Of a stretch of 64,000 nucleotides of DNA, positions 62,834 through 64,000 are shown piece after piece; within the stretch, counting starts at the first letter, position 1; every line of letters begins with the position of its first letter. Made by a program: the position numbers and the translations under genes. This DNA comes from an uncultured Bacteroidales bacterium (lineage in GTDB: Bacteria > Bacteroidota > Bacteroidia > Bacteroidales > Muribaculaceae). Where the stretch lies: assembly GCA_902776835.1 (NCBI GenBank), contig CACYRK010000002.1, forward strand, positions 62,001 through 126,000, written 5' to 3'. The notes under the pieces were generated by a model that worked only from the letters and a program-made list of their open reading frames with translations, ran no database searches and had not been told where the DNA came from.

Positions 62834-64000
62834 ATGGGACTTATCGACGACAAAAAACGCGCCATCAGCGACCTTGAACATGAGCATGCTGTGCTCGTGG
62901 GACTCATCACGCCCCAGCAGGGCGAGGCCCGGGCACGCGAGTATCTCGACGAGTTGCAATTTCTTGCCGAAACGGCCGGCGCAACAACGGTGAAGCAGTT
63001 CACTCAACGCTGCGACGCGCCTAACCGCGCAACATTTGTGGGCAGCGGAAAGTTGCAAGAAATCGCTCAATATGTTCACGACAACGATGTGTCGCTCGTG
63101 ATTTTCGACGACGACCTGTCGCCAAAGCAGGTGTCGAACATCGAGAAAGAACTCAAGGTCAAGGTGCTCGACCGCACCACGCTCATCCTCGACATCTTCG
63201 CCAAGCGCGCACAGACGGCAAATGCCAAGATGCAGGTGGAACTGGCACAATACCAGTACTTGCTGCCGAGGTTGGCGGGTATGTGGACCCACCTCGAGCG
63301 TCAGCGAGGCGGTATCGGTATGCGCGGACCTGGTGAGGAGCAAATCGAGACCGACCGCCGTATTGTTAAGACGCGCATTGCGCTGCTTAAGCAGAAACTG
63401 CAAGACTGGGACAAGCAGAAGGTGATTCAACGCAAAAACCGTGGCAAACTCACACGCATCGCGCTTGTGGGCTATACCAACGTGGGCAAGTCGACGCTGA
63501 TGAACGTGCTGAGCAAGAGCGACGTTTTCGCCGAGAATAAACTCTTTGCCACGCTCGACACCACGGTGCGAAAGGTTGTTATCGAGAACTTGCCCTTCTT
63601 GCTGAGCGACACGGTGGGCTTTATCCGCAAGTTGCCCACGCACCTGGTGCAGTCGTTCAAAACCACGCTCGACGAGGTGCGTGACAGTGATATCCTGGTG
63701 CATGTTGTCGATATCTCGCATCCACAGTTCGAGGAGCAGATCGAGGTCGTCAACCGCACGCTCCAAGAGGTGTGTGACGCCGGAAACAAAGAGATGATCA
63801 TGGTGTTCAACAAGATTGACCAGTTCAGTTATGTGCCCAAGGATGAGGATGACCTCACACCTCGTGAGCGACACAACATCTCGCTCGACGAGTTGCAGGC
63901 CACGTGGATGGCCCGCATGGCGGGCAACTGCGTCTTTATCAGCGCCAAGAAGCAGCAAAACATCGACCAACTCAAGCACATGCTCTATGAGAAGGCGCGC
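62834..64000 (+). CDS. hflX: GTPase HflX (3' partial)
   Basis: The frame is open from ATG 62834 to the window end (389 residues) with no stop. The N-terminal HflX domain (ATFVGSGKLQEIAQYVHDND, DDDLSPKQVSNIEKEL, VLDRTTLILDIFAKRAQT) is followed by the RGGIGMRGPGEEQIETDRR linker. The G domain has VGYTNVGKSTLMNVL (G1), DTTVRK (G2), LSDTVGFIRKLP (G3) and FNKID (G4). HflX splits stalled ribosomes under stress. The family is about 420 residues, so only the last few dozen are missing. It lies just after a terminator. Confidence 0.93.
   Translation, partial: MGLIDDKKRAISDLEHEHAVLVGLITPQQGEARAREYLDELQFLAETAGATTVKQFTQRCDAPNRATFVGSGKLQEIAQYVHDNDVSLVIFDDDLSPKQVSNIEKELKVKVLDRTTLILDIFAKRAQTANAKMQVELAQYQYLLPRLAGMWTHLERQRGGIGMRGPGEEQIETDRRIVKTRIALLKQKLQDWDKQKVIQRKNRGKLTRIALVGYTNVGKSTLMNVLSKSDVFAENKLFATLDTTVRKVVIENLPFLLSDTVGFIRKLPTHLVQSFKTTLDEVRDSDILVHVVDISHPQFEEQIEVVNRTLQEVCDAGNKEMIMVFNKIDQFSYVPKDEDDLTPRERHNISLDELQATWMARMAGNCVFISAKKQQNIDQLKHMLYEKAR

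Noticed and set aside
1..64000. tRNA or rRNA genes
   Set aside because: I read through the intergenic gaps and saw no cloverleaf-like GTTCRA/CCA arrangement or rRNA sequence.

Overview
The window looks like a piece of a Bacteroidales chromosome. Three things point there. Several intergenic regions carry the Bacteroidetes promoter pattern TTTG, about 19 bases, TAnnTTTG. LpxC is fused to FabZ. Upstream of starts the sequence is A-rich rather than Shine-Dalgarno-like. Housekeeping content (tig, clpP, clpX, purA, uvrA, recJ, lpx genes, hflX) says chromosome, not plasmid or phage. I see no tRNA, rRNA, CRISPR array, transposase or integrase.

Bases 1-22.2 kb, all on the plus strand, form a dense membrane signalling island. 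It holds five Hanks-type Ser/Thr kinases (the first cut by the window edge), one PP2C-family phosphatase, two FHA proteins (both also with zinc-ribbon cysteines), one LytTR DNA-binding protein, one acidic single-pass membrane protein and four signal-peptide-bearing Sel1-repeat proteins. Most kinases and the phosphatase share one plan: cytoplasmic catalytic domain, low-complexity Pro/Gln or Glu/Arg linker, one membrane segment, then a distinct C-terminal module (FGE-like, charged tail, MORN-like). Kinase E instead ends in a multi-pass DUF805 domain. My inference is that the kinases, phosphatase and FHA readers act inside the cell while exported Sel1 proteins sit on the other side of the membrane. 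The island has a visible history: a tandem duplication left two Sel1 paralogues, a 29-codon kinase stub, and one membrane anchor shared by the phosphatase and a kinase.

Bases 22.2-27.7 kb hold an FAD-dependent oxidoreductase, a GH13 lipoprotein and, on the minus strand, an MscS channel followed by a protein that looks like a degenerate PP2C pseudophosphatase with the same domain-TM-tail plan. Bases 27.8-28.05 kb carry a perfect promoter and a highly structured, unidentified RNA leader before recJ. Then come recJ-recQ-ABC-F-capA, and uvrA facing them.

Bases 37.8-45.9 kb hold a small envelope gene group (two YtxH proteins, a holin-like protein, an unknown), an ECF sigma factor, tig, clpP-clpX and a second recQ. 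Bases 45.9-52.2 kb hold galK-galM, a nucleotidyltransferase, a Fur-like regulator, purA and a DUF1015 gene. The minus-strand lipid A cluster lpxD-lpxC/fabZ-lpxA lies at 53.3-56.6 kb. After it come an LtaS-type sulfatase-fold membrane enzyme, an OmpA-family protein, pepD (minus), a small membrane protein, an OmpH/Skp-like lipoprotein and the 5' part of hflX. Several intergenic regions contain long imperfect inverted repeats without U-tracts, which I list separately.
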